Below are positions 49,052 through 58,256 of a stretch of DNA of 64,000 bases, piece by piece (positions within the stretch are counted from its first letter, which is position 1; every line of letters starts with the position of its first letter). The notes under the pieces were generated by a model. The model worked only from the letters and a program-made list of their open reading frames with translations. It was not told the origin of the DNA and did no database searches. This DNA is from Marinomonas pollencensis. Lineage in GTDB: Bacteria > Pseudomonadota > Gammaproteobacteria > Pseudomonadales > Marinomonadaceae. Position numbers and translations under genes: made by a program. Location of the stretch: assembly GCF_003387375.1 (NCBI RefSeq), contig NZ_QUNG01000005.1, positions 248,001 through 312,000 on the forward strand, written 5' to 3'.

Positions 49052-49834
49052 TCAGATGTCCTGCTTAGGAAACTGTTTTTGATAGCGCAGCGGAGTAATA
49101 CCCAAGGTTTGAGAAAAGACATTGGTCATGGCACTTTGGCTTGAAAAACCACACATCTCAGCAACTTGGATAGGGGGGAAACCATCGCTTAATAATTTCT
49201 GAGCTCGCTCTAAGCGTTTGCGCATTAAATACTGATGAGGTGTCATGCCGGTACGTTCTTTAAAGCGCTCGTGAAACTGACTCACGCTCAAAAAACAAAA
49301 ATTGGCGAGCTGACTAATATGAACACGACGGGATAAGTTGAGTTCAATAAATTGGTCGAGTTTTGAAATATCCAGATGGTTGCCACGCACGCGAACGTCT
49401 TTATTATTGGTCAGCTGATGGCGGATAGCGCTGAGCAAGGTGTTACCGCAAGCGCGGGCTAGCATTGGATCATTTGGGTATTGTTGTAACTCCCCAGATA
49501 ATGCGGAAGCTAAAATTTGTAATCTAGGGTTCAGCTGAAAGTAAGCGGCTTGATCGAACAGGCGCGAGACAATTTCATACTCTTCATCTGTAATGGCTTT
49601 TTGCGGAGGAATGGGCAAGTTAACCACCATAATCTGGTTGTCCCCTAGACCGGCAAAAGCATGGCTGTTTTCAGACGGCAAAATACAGCCACCGCCAGTA
49701 GGCAGTTGCTTACTTTTACCTTCAATATCGAAGTCGGTATTACCATCTACCACCACCACAAGTTGGTGATAATCATGATCGTGAGTATCGGCTTCGTTAG
49801 GTAAACTGAAAACGTCAGATTCGGAAGTGGTCAA
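49052..49834 (-). CDS. AraC-family transcriptional regulator, probable proline-catabolism regulator
   Basis: A 260-residue regulator. The N-terminal cupin-like domain (about 1-95) includes HDHDYHQLVVVVDG and GGCILPSENSHAF. The C-terminal double helix-turn-helix (about 160-258) includes ISQLANFCFLSVSQFHERFKER, MTPHQYLMRKRLERAQKLL and CGFSSQSAMTNVFSQTLG. It lies upstream of putA on the same strand. Because PutA lacks its own DNA-binding domain, this protein is the natural candidate for its control, like PruR of Pseudomonas, an AraC-type activator of putA. The effector is presumed to be proline (inference). Confidence 0.82.
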   Translation of the reverse strand: MTTSESDVFSLPNEADTHDHDYHQLVVVVDGNTDFDIEGKSKQLPTGGGCILPSENSHAFAGLGDNQIMVVNLPIPPQKAITDEEYEIVSRLFDQAAYFQLNPRLQILASALSGELQQYPNDPMLARACGNTLLSAIRHQLTNNKDVRVRGNHLDISKLDQFIELNLSRRVHISQLANFCFLSVSQFHERFKERTGMTPHQYLMRKRLERAQKLLSDGFPPIQVAEMCGFSSQSAMTNVFSQTLGITPLRYQKQFPKQDI

Positions 49835-50008
49835 AGTCTAAAAACTCATCAATTTAATCATATGAAATATTGCCAAGTATAGCGGTCTTAACTGGTCTTT
49901 AGTAGAGGCAGGATGATGAGAATTATTCAGTAAAATCTTTGCCTTCGCGGCACAGCGATAAGTAGCAAGACACCTTATTGATCTACAAGGTGTCTTGCGT
50001 TTAAAAGG

Positions 50009-50968
50009 CTAATTAATTTGCACCACCAAATTGCCTAATGCCCCAGATAATAGGACGTCATCATGGGCTTGAGCGAGTTCTGTTAATGGGTAGCTCTTGC
50101 GCACAACGGGCTTTAGTAGACCCTTTTGAAACAATGGCAGCATGGCTTTGGCGATTAACTGAAGGTCAGCGGGTTGGACATTCGCTAGAGCGACACCAAT
50201 TACGGAAGCATCACGCGCCATTAAGTCTCTAGGGTTGATTTCTACCGTACCTCGGTTGCCGACAACTGCCACACAACCACCAAAGGCGAGGGCTTTTAAA
50301 TCTTGGTCAAGGTTGTGATTAGCGAGCATCTCAATGATCACATTAAAGCCTGTTTCAAGTGATTGAAAAGGTACTAAATGATCGGCATCGTTATGCAGAA
50401 TAACTTGGCTTACTCCTAGTTGATTCAGCAGTTCAACGCCGGCTTGAGTTCCGGCACTGGCAGTGACTTCCATGCCTGCGGCTAGAGCGAGTTGCACTGC
50501 TGCAGTACCAACGGCACCCGTAGCACCATGGATTAACACCTTGTCGCCGGCTTTTGCTTGGGCACGACCAAATAATGCGCGGTGGGCTGTGGTGAAAGGT
50601 ACTCCTAGACAAGCGCCTTCTTCGAAGCTTAGGCTGTCTGCCAGAGGAAAAAGTCTGTCCGGGCTACATACCGTGTATTCTGCCGCTGAACCGCCAAGGT
50701 TTCGGCTAAAATAAACTCGTTGTCCAGCGCTGAAACCGGTCACATTTGACCCCACTTCAATGACAGTGCCTGCACCATCTGAACCAGGAGTATGAGGGAA
50801 ATTAGCAGTATAATTATTCACGCCTGAGCGAATATAAGTATCCACTGGGTTTACGCCTGCAGCACCGACTTTTACTAACACCTGATCTGCATTTATAGTA
50901 GGTGTATCCACGTCTACTATGGTTAGATCGCTTGCTGGGCCGTAATTCATTATCTGCATTGCTTTCAT
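50009..50968 (-). CDS. Zinc-independent quinone-oxidoreductase-like dehydrogenase (MDR superfamily)
   Basis: A 319-residue NADPH-dependent reductase. Its segments are MKAMQIMNYGPASDLTIVDVDTP, GVNPVDTYIRSG, PGSDGAGTV, the nucleotide-binding HGATGAVGTAAVQLA and a C-terminal SGALGNLVVQI. No structural or catalytic zinc ligands are evident, placing it with quinone oxidoreductases (QOR/zeta-crystallin). I chose the ATG ending at 50968 with GAGAG upstream, not the Met six codons earlier. The physiological substrate is unknown; it stands alone. Confidence 0.85.
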   Translation of the reverse strand: MKAMQIMNYGPASDLTIVDVDTPTINADQVLVKVGAAGVNPVDTYIRSGVNNYTANFPHTPGSDGAGTVIEVGSNVTGFSAGQRVYFSRNLGGSAAEYTVCSPDRLFPLADSLSFEEGACLGVPFTTAHRALFGRAQAKAGDKVLIHGATGAVGTAAVQLALAAGMEVTASAGTQAGVELLNQLGVSQVILHNDADHLVPFQSLETGFNVIIEMLANHNLDQDLKALAFGGCVAVVGNRGTVEINPRDLMARDASVIGVALANVQPADLQLIAKAMLPLFQKGLLKPVVRKSYPLTELAQAHDDVLLSGALGNLVVQIN

Positions 50969-50986
50969 AAAACTCTCGCTTATCAC

Positions 50987-51396
50987 CGTAGTTGTAATTG
51001 TTGTTTACGTCGAATATCACTAGTGAGCAACAGTTTATGGGATATTGAAATGCATGGGAATCTTCTTCTGGCAGGAAATAGCGATACAGACATAAGTGGG
51101 TAAATGCTTTTAATATTTCTGTAATATATAGGCTTTATAGTTTTGCCTAAATATAAGTAGTCTATGGAAGGTATGATGGCATTATCTAAGCCAGCGTCCT
51201 CTTAAAATGGCTAGCAACTTAAAGCAAATGTGCCAGTTTGAGCTTTTGCTTGTTCTCTTTGGAAGTACCATGCAGGGCTGGTTCTAGCCGTAGTGTACTA
51301 TCAGAAATGTACCATCAAGAAAGCAATACACTCAATAAACGGGTTTTCAATAAACCGCATTACAGTCATTAAGGCATCGGGGCGGAAGGACTAATT
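50987..51396. other. Intergenic region before phoU
   Basis: About 400 bases between two divergent genes. No gene, full Pho box or known RNA was recognised. The 3' end has the phoU ribosome-binding site (GGAAGGACTAATT). Confidence 0.4.
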
Positions 51397-52104
51397 ATGA
51401 AAGAGTTAACATCAGATCACACATCGAAGCAGTTTAATAATGAGCTGGAAGCATTGCGCCAGCACTTTCTAACTATGGGTGGTGTGGTTGAGCTGCAAGT
51501 ACAAAATGCGGTTCAAGCCTTGATTGATAGCAATGGTTCTTTGGCGGAAGATGTAAAAGACAAAGATGCGGCAGTGAATGAGCTAGATGAGATTATCGAT
51601 CAAGAATGTAATCGTATTTTAGCAAAACGCCAACCTGCGGCTGGTGATTTACGCATGGTTTTATCCATCAGCAAAGCGGTAAGTGAGCTTGAACGTATGG
51701 GTAACGAAGCGAAGAAAATTGCACGTTTGACCCTAAAATTGATTGATGAGGGTGAATCTCCTCGTGGTTATGTAGAGATTAATCGTATTGGCCAAATGGT
51801 ATCGCGCATGATCCACGATACTCTTGATGCTTACGCGCGTTTAGACATTGATGCTGCCATTGCCGTGGTAAAGCAGGACCATTCTGTGGATCAAGAATAC
51901 AAAACGGCGTTACGCTCTTTAGTGACTTACATGATGGAAGATCCTCGTAGTATTTCTCGTGTTTTGAATGTGATTTGGGTGCTTCGCTCGCTAGAGCGTA
52001 TTGGTGATTACTCGCGCCATGTGTGCCAACACTTGGTGTTCATGGTGAAAGGTGTGGATGTTCGCCATATACCAGCCCATGAAATTGCAGCACAAGTAAA
52101 GTAG
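51397..52104 (+). CDS. phoU: Phosphate signalling protein PhoU
   Basis: A 235-residue all-helical protein of two PhoU repeats, which restrains the PhoR-PhoB system and the Pst transporter when phosphate is plentiful. The metal-binding repeat motifs are DAAVNELDEIIDQECNRILAK-like at about 49-67 and the second near QEYKTALRSLV. LERMGNEAKKIARL and LERIGDYSRHV carry the conserved E-x-x-x-D clusters. It is alone here: no pstSCAB genes flank it, while in most relatives phoU is the last gene of the pst operon. phoR lies 11 kb away at the end of the window. A strong terminator follows. Confidence 0.95.
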   Translation: MKELTSDHTSKQFNNELEALRQHFLTMGGVVELQVQNAVQALIDSNGSLAEDVKDKDAAVNELDEIIDQECNRILAKRQPAAGDLRMVLSISKAVSELERMGNEAKKIARLTLKLIDEGESPRGYVEINRIGQMVSRMIHDTLDAYARLDIDAAIAVVKQDHSVDQEYKTALRSLVTYMMEDPRSISRVLNVIWVLRSLERIGDYSRHVCQHLVFMVKGVDVRHIPAHEIAAQVK

Positions 52105-52129
52105 TAACCCTCGGCGTTAAAGATTACGA

Positions 52130-52168
52130 AATGCCCCTAAACAGTTTACTAGTTTAGGGGCATTTTTT
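52130..52168 (+). terminator. Terminator after phoU
   Basis: A 13-bp stem (52130-52142 with 52152-52164), 9-base loop, then a T-run. It begins 25 bp after the phoU stop. Confidence 0.92.
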
Positions 52169-52276
52169 TGGCTCCTCTTGGACGTTGAATTCCCCATTCT
52201 TTTACGTATTACCGCTTGGTTGTTAGCCTTTATTTACCTATCATTTGTGCCTGTTTTTCTTAATTAGGTAACTCCC

Positions 52277-52777
52277 GTGTTTGAGATAGAAGTCGACTCG
52301 AATAGCACACCTGAAGTGCATTATCAGGAATTGAATGAGCAGCTGGCAGGCCTATTAACAGGCGAGCGTGACTTGATTTGTAACGCGGCTCAGTTCTCTG
52401 CGTTTATCATGCAGACGGTTGCTGATTTGAACTGGGCTGGCTTTTACTTTGCTCGTGGTGAAGAGCTTGTGTTGGGGCCTTATGTGGGCAAGGTGGCCTG
52501 TACCCGTATTCCTTTTGGGCGTGGGGTTTGTGGCGCCGCTGCCATCGAGCAAAAAACACAACGTGTTGACGATGTTCATGCTTTCTCTGGGCATATTGCC
52601 TGTGACGCCGCTTCTGCTTCTGAGGTTGTTATTCCGGTGGTTGTCGACGGTCGCTTTATAGGAGTGTTTGATATGGACAGTCCGCGAACTGGGCGTTTCT
52701 CAAGTGTCGATCAAAGTGGTTTAGAGCAATTAGTCGAGACCTTTGTAAAAGCGACCGACTTTTCTTGGTCATTTTAA
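52277..52777 (+). CDS. msrC: Free methionine-(R)-sulfoxide reductase
   Basis: A GAF-domain enzyme that reduces free Met-R-sulfoxide with thioredoxin. In the 166-residue protein the three redox Cys are Cys75 (KVACTRIPFGRG), Cys85 (GVCGAAA) and Cys109 (GHIACDAASAS). They have the same spacing as the E. coli fRMsr cysteines. The start is a GTG at 52277 with only a weak ribosome-binding site. It is 172 bp after phoU, with its terminator between, so it has its own promoter. The Cys triad makes the function secure. Confidence 0.92.
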   Translation: MFEIEVDSNSTPEVHYQELNEQLAGLLTGERDLICNAAQFSAFIMQTVADLNWAGFYFARGEELVLGPYVGKVACTRIPFGRGVCGAAAIEQKTQRVDDVHAFSGHIACDAASASEVVIPVVVDGRFIGVFDMDSPRTGRFSSVDQSGLEQLVETFVKATDFSWSF

Positions 52778-52846
52778 AATAGAGTTGTCGATTCACTTAT
52801 CAAGCTATGTCAGGGCAAGTCGGTATTTTAGGCGCCCTGATGTCGC

Positions 52847-54652
52847 TTATGTTTTTTGAGCATTAAAATAACGTTTAAGGCGTATGTTCAACTGGGACTG
52901 AGTAAGAGGAAAGGTCAAACTTTGCGCGCGCGCCAAGTATGGGCATTGCTCTGGATCTAACTCAAGCTGATGATCATACAATACGAGGGCGCCGTTATTT
53001 TGCCAATGTAAGATATGACTTTCTGTTTCCGGACTGATCACATCCGGCTCGGTAATAATGACCAAATCAATTTCTTCTCCCTCGTGATGAGGGCCTTCGG
53101 AATACAGTCCAGCTTCAATATTGATATCTTTTAATTGCAGTCCAAGAAATTTCGCTAAATGCTCATCTCTGGTAAAGATAAGGGCGCGTTTTTGTTCGGC
53201 ACAGACGAAGTTATTGTTCTTCTCAGGTTGCTTTTCTGCTGCGTGATAAGGGATGTCGATCCAAAACTCTGTGCCGCTATTGGGTTCACTAGAAAAGTGA
53301 ATATCCCCTCCCATTAGATGGACTAACTGATAACAAAGCGATAACCCAAGGCCAATATCACTTTGCAAGATGGAATGTTGATCGCTTTGAGTCAGAGGCG
53401 AAGTACGTAAATGTTTTTGCAGGGCGTGTTCTAGACCAAATCCTGTGTCTTTTATAGCGATTTGCAGCATGTTCGAGGTGTGGCTGTTTATCCCGTTGTG
53501 CGGTTGCGATGGCGCTACACTAGAGGGCCTAAGGTGAATGCTGATGCTGCCTTGTGAAGTATGGGTGATCGCATTTTGTAACAGTTCTAAGATAATCTCT
53601 TTGACGCGTTTAAAGTCGAGATCAATCCAATCTGGTAAATCAGGGTCGACATAAGTGACTAATTTTAAACCTTTAGGCTGTAGTTTATGGGCGAATATAT
53701 GCACATAATTATCTAGGCTACTACGTAACGATTCGGTGGTACTGACCAAATTGAGCTTTTGAGCGTCCATCAATACTAGATCGGAAAACATATTAATGGT
53801 GTGCAGTAGTTCATTCGCCGTTTCTTTGATATTGGTAGACAACGCCGAGTTGGATTTTTTCGTACCAGAATGACGCCCGGGTTGCCCTAATAAGGCTTGG
53901 ATTTGCGGACGTGTCTCTTGCACAACCAAAGTCAGAATTTTGGCTTTTTCATCGTGAATGCGCTGAACTTCCAGAGCTCGCTGCTTATGGTCTTTGTGGT
54001 TTTTCCGGTATACAGATAGCCCTTTAGCGATACATAAACAGAGCAAGAGTAAGCTGGCAAGAAAGCAAACCATGAGAATCCTGACGCGTTCAAGTTTATC
54101 GCCGAGCGCTCTTCGTTGTTGGGCAATGTATTTATTGGTGTCTTGGCTCACCAAAACAGTAAACTCATTTACTTGGTTATCGAGCCGCTTTAAGCGAGTC
54201 GTCATGTCATCCAGATAAGACAGATCGCCCGCTTCGATTTTCGATAGATTTAAGCTAATAAGTTCTAGTTCGCCGGTAATAATATTGAGCAATCGCACCG
54301 TTCGACCGCCGGTTAACCCGCGTATCAGGTAACCGACTTCGCCATTGCGTAATAAATCGACGCGGCTCATTAATAGGTCGTATTGCGCATAGGCTGCGCC
54401 TTGTAGAGGTAGGTCGTTCTCGTCTATTTGCACCAAATAATTGAGAAAGCGATAAGACTGTAATTGGAATTGTAAGGAGTTCCAGAGGGAATCTTCGTAA
54501 ATGCGTTGTTTAGTCGCTTGAGAGCCATCACTGGAGTAGATAACAAGGCCAAATGAAAGTAATAAGGTGCTGATAAAGAAGGTGGCTAAGCCATAAATAT
54601 ACCAATGCTGTAATTTTGGTAAGGAAAGCCGATGTGTCAATCGTGACAGCAT
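52847..54652 (-). CDS. Membrane sensor-kinase-like protein lacking the phospho-acceptor His, with degenerate receiver
   Basis: 601 residues. A transmembrane helix (about 18-40), a periplasmic helical domain of about 150 residues, and a second transmembrane helix (about 190-210) are followed by a dimerisation helix region and a HATPase. In the dimerisation region the H-box reads VVQETRPQIQALLG: Gln245 stands where His is expected. The HATPase keeps its N-box (ELLQNAITH), G1 (DTGFGLE) and G2 (GLGLS). A C-terminal receiver-like domain (about 487-598) has DLVIITEPD where the phospho-Asp should be (Thr534) and lacks the usual Lys. Autophosphorylation on His is therefore unlikely. It follows the SUOX-fold gene by 3 bp; the two form an operon. 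It may act through ATP-dependent shape change or as a partner of another kinase (inference). Confidence 0.85.
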   Translation of the reverse strand: MLSRLTHRLSLPKLQHWYIYGLATFFISTLLLSFGLVIYSSDGSQATKQRIYEDSLWNSLQFQLQSYRFLNYLVQIDENDLPLQGAAYAQYDLLMSRVDLLRNGEVGYLIRGLTGGRTVRLLNIITGELELISLNLSKIEAGDLSYLDDMTTRLKRLDNQVNEFTVLVSQDTNKYIAQQRRALGDKLERVRILMVCFLASLLLLCLCIAKGLSVYRKNHKDHKQRALEVQRIHDEKAKILTLVVQETRPQIQALLGQPGRHSGTKKSNSALSTNIKETANELLHTINMFSDLVLMDAQKLNLVSTTESLRSSLDNYVHIFAHKLQPKGLKLVTYVDPDLPDWIDLDFKRVKEIILELLQNAITHTSQGSISIHLRPSSVAPSQPHNGINSHTSNMLQIAIKDTGFGLEHALQKHLRTSPLTQSDQHSILQSDIGLGLSLCYQLVHLMGGDIHFSSEPNSGTEFWIDIPYHAAEKQPEKNNNFVCAEQKRALIFTRDEHLAKFLGLQLKDINIEAGLYSEGPHHEGEEIDLVIITEPDVISPETESHILHWQNNGALVLYDHQLELDPEQCPYLARAQSLTFPLTQSQLNIRLKRYFNAQKT

Positions 54653-54655
54653 TAT

Positions 54656-55174
54656 TTAATCAACCTGAGCGCTATTGGTAAGCACTTTTATTGAACTGAC
54701 TTGCCAGATTGCTCGCCAGTAATACACTTCATGACGCAAATCTTTATTGTCATCAAATGGATAGAGCACCATGATGGGACCTAGATTTCTGATGCTGATG
54801 TCTTTGCCGTCTTTCTTGATCGCAAAAATAGCACCGTAATCCACAAAGTCGCTGATGGGAACATCGATCACATATTGGTTCAGTGCTTTGATGCGTAAGA
54901 TATCGCCCGTTCCCCCCACAAGTTCTAGTAAATCCAGTGCAGAAAAACCAACATAGTCATGAGGGCGCTCTTTTTTGCTAACCCAAGCCATTGTCGTCGT
55001 CAGTTTATGTTGAGGTAATGCGGCCAGCATCTTTCTATCAAATTGTGCGCTATCACCGACATTGGTATTAGCGATGTTGCCCGTTAGGGTTAACAACACC
55101 GGGCCCGTTGGCTCGGGCAGTGCAAATGCTGGGACGACGAAAAGAAATCCAATCAACAATAAAAGTGCGCGCAT
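54656..55174 (-). CDS. Small exported SUOX-fold (molybdopterin-oxidoreductase-like) protein
   Basis: A 172-residue protein with a signal peptide (MRALLLLIGFLFVVPAFALP). The mature part resembles the sulfite-oxidase fold: YVGFSALDLLELVGG, KALNQYVIDVPISDF, IRNLGPIMVLYPFDD and WRAIWQVSSIKV. No Cys is present in the mature sequence, so the usual molybdenum ligand is missing and catalysis is doubtful. It is directly upstream of the sensor-kinase-like gene on the same strand (3-bp gap), which suggests a periplasmic ligand-binding partner feeding that sensor. This role is inferred from operon context. Confidence 0.75.
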   Translation of the reverse strand: MRALLLLIGFLFVVPAFALPEPTGPVLLTLTGNIANTNVGDSAQFDRKMLAALPQHKLTTTMAWVSKKERPHDYVGFSALDLLELVGGTGDILRIKALNQYVIDVPISDFVDYGAIFAIKKDGKDISIRNLGPIMVLYPFDDNKDLRHEVYYWRAIWQVSSIKVLTNSAQVD

Positions 55175-55272
55175 ACATAGATCCCTTATGATTTAGTCAT
55201 GCTTTATCATATCAAAGTACGGACAATTTCGGAGGGTGCGATTGATCACAATAAACTCTATGTTTATAACAA

Positions 55273-55297
55273 ACGCCCAATAAACTATATAGGGCGC
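55273..55297 (-). terminator. Weak terminator after oppF
   Basis: GGGCGC (55292-55297) can pair with the complementary bases at 55273-55278 (one G-T), with a long AT loop, and is followed on the minus strand by a short T-rich stretch. It lies 24 bp after the oppF stop. Confidence 0.4.
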
Positions 55298-55321
55298 TGT
55301 TAGGGGGTGAGTCAAGCTAAG

Positions 55322-56326
55322 TTATGCAATTTCTGCAAGTCGAATGCAGGCTGCTTGATGTTCTTCAGAGCACTTTTCGAGAGCAGGCTTTTGTTTTGTA
55401 CACTCTTCATTAGCGTGTGGGCAACGGGTGCGAAATACACAGCCGGATGGTGGGCTAATCGGTGACGGTAAGTCGCCCGCTAGCAGTTGGATGCTTTTAT
55501 TTCGCTCACGTTCCGGGTCTGGCACTGGTACGGCTGACAACAAGGCTTTGGTATAGGGGTGGCGCGGGTTGGCGTAAAGCGCATGCTTACTAGCGAGCTC
55601 AACCGCGTTACCAAGGTACATAACCAAGACCCGATCAGAGATGTGTTTTACCACACTTAAATCATGGGCGATAAAGACCAATGCCAAGCCCATTTCGGCT
55701 TGCAGCTCTTTTAACAGGTTCACGACCTGCGCTTGAATAGACACGTCCAAAGCCGAAACTGGCTCATCACAAACGACCAATTTAGGCTTCAGTATGAGTG
55801 CGCGAGCAATCCCAATACGCTGACACTGACCACCAGAAAACTCATGTGGGTAGCGGTTAATCACATTAGGTAGTAGCCCGACACGGTCCATGATGGCACG
55901 CACCTGATCCTTAACCTCTTGTTTGGATAAGTGCGGTTTAAAGGTGATCAAGGGCTCAGCAATAATGTCCCCAACCGTCATGCGTGGATTTAACGAAGCC
56001 AATGGATCTTGAAAGATCATTTGCAGTTCTTGGCGCTTGTCGCGCATCTGTTTCTTATCAAGGTCGGTCAAATCTTGGCTGAGCCAAACGACACTGCCGT
56101 CGGTGATAGGCACCAAACGCAACAGCGCACGCGCTAGGGTGGATTTGCCACAACCAGATTCGCCAACCACTCCTAAGGTTTCGCCCTCATAGATAGTCAG
56201 ATCGACACCATCTACTGCTTTTAGGGCTTGCCCTTTTTGCCAAGGCCAGGCGTTATCGGGTTTGATATTGAAATGAACTTTTAAGTTCTTTACGTTCATT
56301 AAGACTGTGTTAGTTGAGTTGTTCAT
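55322..56326 (-). CDS. oppF: Oligopeptide ABC transporter ATP-binding protein OppF
   Basis: A 334-residue ABC ATPase, the same length as E. coli OppF. Walker A is GESGCGKST, the signature is FSGGQCQRIGIARAL, and Walker B is LVVCDEPVSALD. The C-terminal iron-sulfur-type Cys cluster region (CVFRTRCPHANEEC) is typical of Opp/Dpp ATPases. I use the ATG ending at 56326, which overlaps the oppD stop (ATGA); a start 11 codons earlier is less likely. It is the last gene of oppABCDF. Confidence 0.95.
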   Translation of the reverse strand: MNNSTNTVLMNVKNLKVHFNIKPDNAWPWQKGQALKAVDGVDLTIYEGETLGVVGESGCGKSTLARALLRLVPITDGSVVWLSQDLTDLDKKQMRDKRQELQMIFQDPLASLNPRMTVGDIIAEPLITFKPHLSKQEVKDQVRAIMDRVGLLPNVINRYPHEFSGGQCQRIGIARALILKPKLVVCDEPVSALDVSIQAQVVNLLKELQAEMGLALVFIAHDLSVVKHISDRVLVMYLGNAVELASKHALYANPRHPYTKALLSAVPVPDPERERNKSIQLLAGDLPSPISPPSGCVFRTRCPHANEECTKQKPALEKCSEEHQAACIRLAEIA

Positions 56327-57309
56327 GGCGTCATCTCCGAGTGAACCGGTTTGTGACACGCGCGTAATTTGCCTGGCTGATACTCTTCAAGTGCAGGGGC
56401 TTCTGTACGGCAACGGTGTTCGACAAATTGGCAGCGCGCTTGGAATGGGCAGCCAGTAGGGAGGTTTAATAGGTTCGGTGGATTACCTGCAATCGTTGTT
56501 AAGGTCTCTTCTTCGCCATCAAGGCGAGGAATGGCTTCTAGTAGCCCTTGCGTATAAGGATGCGTAGGGCGATAGAACACATCGTCAGTTTGCCCGTATT
56601 CCATGGTGCGGCCGGCATACATGACCAGTACTTTGTCACATAACCCTGCCACCACCCCAAGATCATGGGTAATCATGATGATAGAAGTATTAAATTCGGA
56701 CTTAAGTTCGTTCAATAAGGTCAAAATTTGCGCTTGTACTGTTACATCCAGTGCGGTTGTCGGCTCATCTGCAATCAAGAGTTTTGGCTGACATAACAAG
56801 GCCATGGCAATCATTACCCGTTGGCGCATACCGCCTGAAAACTCATGGGGAAACATGTTCATGCGTTTGCGTGCTTCTGGCATCTTCACCGCATCGAGCA
56901 TTTTGACTGAGGCTTCAAACGCGTCAGCTTTGCTCATGCCCTTATGCAGAATAAGCACTTCCATAAGCTGCTTGCCGACCTTCATGTAAGGGTTTAATGA
57001 CGTCATTGGATCTTGAAATATCATGGCGATTTTTTCGGAGCGAATACGATTCATTGCTTTGTCATTCAGTGCAAGAATGTTTTCTCCTTCGAAACGTGCT
57101 TCCCCTGTGATCTGGCCATTGCCCGCGAGTAACCCCATGAGGGCAAAGGCGGTTTGGCTTTTGCCTGAGCCTGACTCGCCAACGATACCTAGGGTTTCCC
57201 CTTGAGCTAGGTTGAAGTTCAAGTTATTAACGGCAGTCACTTGACCATCTGGTGTTTTAAAGTTCACGCGCAGATTATCAACTTCTAAAATGTTGTTAGA
57301 CGAATTCAT
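56323..57309 (-). CDS. oppD: Oligopeptide ABC transporter ATP-binding protein OppD
   Basis: A 328-residue ABC ATPase. Walker A is GESGSGKSQ, the signature is FSGGMRQRVMIAMAL, and Walker B is LLIADEPTTALD. CPFQARCQFVEHRC near the C-terminus is the Cys-rich segment of this subfamily. Two Met codons stand in tandem; the second (ending at 57309) has AGGAGG at better spacing (5 bases) than the first (2 bases). It works as a heterodimer with OppF. Confidence 0.95.
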   Translation of the reverse strand: MNSSNNILEVDNLRVNFKTPDGQVTAVNNLNFNLAQGETLGIVGESGSGKSQTAFALMGLLAGNGQITGEARFEGENILALNDKAMNRIRSEKIAMIFQDPMTSLNPYMKVGKQLMEVLILHKGMSKADAFEASVKMLDAVKMPEARKRMNMFPHEFSGGMRQRVMIAMALLCQPKLLIADEPTTALDVTVQAQILTLLNELKSEFNTSIIMITHDLGVVAGLCDKVLVMYAGRTMEYGQTDDVFYRPTHPYTQGLLEAIPRLDGEEETLTTIAGNPPNLLNLPTGCPFQARCQFVEHRCRTEAPALEEYQPGKLRACHKPVHSEMTP

Positions 57310-57318
57310 CATAGCCTC

Positions 57319-58245
57319 CTAGCGGTCTTTTGGGTCTAGAGCGTCGCGTAAACCGTCGCCTAGGAAGTTGAAACAAAACAGTGTGACGACTAAGAAAGCG
57401 AGCGGCCAAGCGAGTTGCCAGACAGCAATTTCCATATTAGGGGAGCCTTCTGAAATTAAGGCGCCCCAGCTGGTCATCGGCTCTTGTACCCCAAGGCCTA
57501 AGAAGCTGATGAAAGACTCAAGTAAGATCATGTTCGGCACCAATAAGGTGGCATAAACAATCACTACACCGAGTACGTTTGGCACTATGTGGCGGAGGAT
57601 GATCTTGTGAGACGACACCCCACAAGCATAGGCTGCCTCAATGTATTCCTTGTTTTTCAAACTCAGTGTCTGTCCACGCACGATACGCGCCATATCAAGC
57701 CAGGACACCGCACCAATCGCGATAAATATGAGTAAGATATTGCGACCAAATACCGTCATTAGAATGATGACGAAGAACATAAAAGGGAATGAGTTGAGAA
57801 TTTCTAGGATACGCATCATCACGCTGTCGACACGACCTCCCAGATAGCCAGACGTAGCGCCATACAAAGTGCCAATGACAATGGCAACGAAACTGCCCAA
57901 AATGCCCACCATCAAGGATATTTGACCGCCTTGCATGGTGCGTACAAAAATATCTCGGCCTAACGGGTCGGTGCCAAAATAGTGACCTGTCTCGATACTT
58001 GGGCGTCCTAAAGTGCTGATGTCTGACAGGGCTGCCCAATCAATGTCAGCATAATTCCACTGGCTTAAGAGAGGGCCAAAAATAGACAGTGAAGCAATCA
58101 GTGCCAGTATGATTAAACTGATTACCGCGGCTTTATTAGTGAAGAAACGACGGCGAGCGTCTTGCCACAAACTGCGGCCTTCGATTTCAGTCACTTGTTC
58201 GGCAAATTGCTCGACAGCCGCGACTTTATCTTTACTTGTGATCAT
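57319..58245 (-). CDS. oppC: Oligopeptide ABC transporter permease OppC
   Basis: A 308-residue permease with an N-terminal cytoplasmic tail (about 30 residues) and about six membrane helices. The EAA loop is EYIEAAYACGVSSHKIILRHIVPN, the contact site for the ATPases. It starts MITSKDKVAAVEQFAEQ. It is 11 bp after oppB and 9 bp before oppD. Length and order match OppC. Confidence 0.94.
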   Translation of the reverse strand: MITSKDKVAAVEQFAEQVTEIEGRSLWQDARRRFFTNKAAVISLIILALIASLSIFGPLLSQWNYADIDWAALSDISTLGRPSIETGHYFGTDPLGRDIFVRTMQGGQISLMVGILGSFVAIVIGTLYGATSGYLGGRVDSVMMRILEILNSFPFMFFVIILMTVFGRNILLIFIAIGAVSWLDMARIVRGQTLSLKNKEYIEAAYACGVSSHKIILRHIVPNVLGVVIVYATLLVPNMILLESFISFLGLGVQEPMTSWGALISEGSPNMEIAVWQLAWPLAFLVVTLFCFNFLGDGLRDALDPKDR

Positions 58246-58256
58246 AGTGGGTCGCT

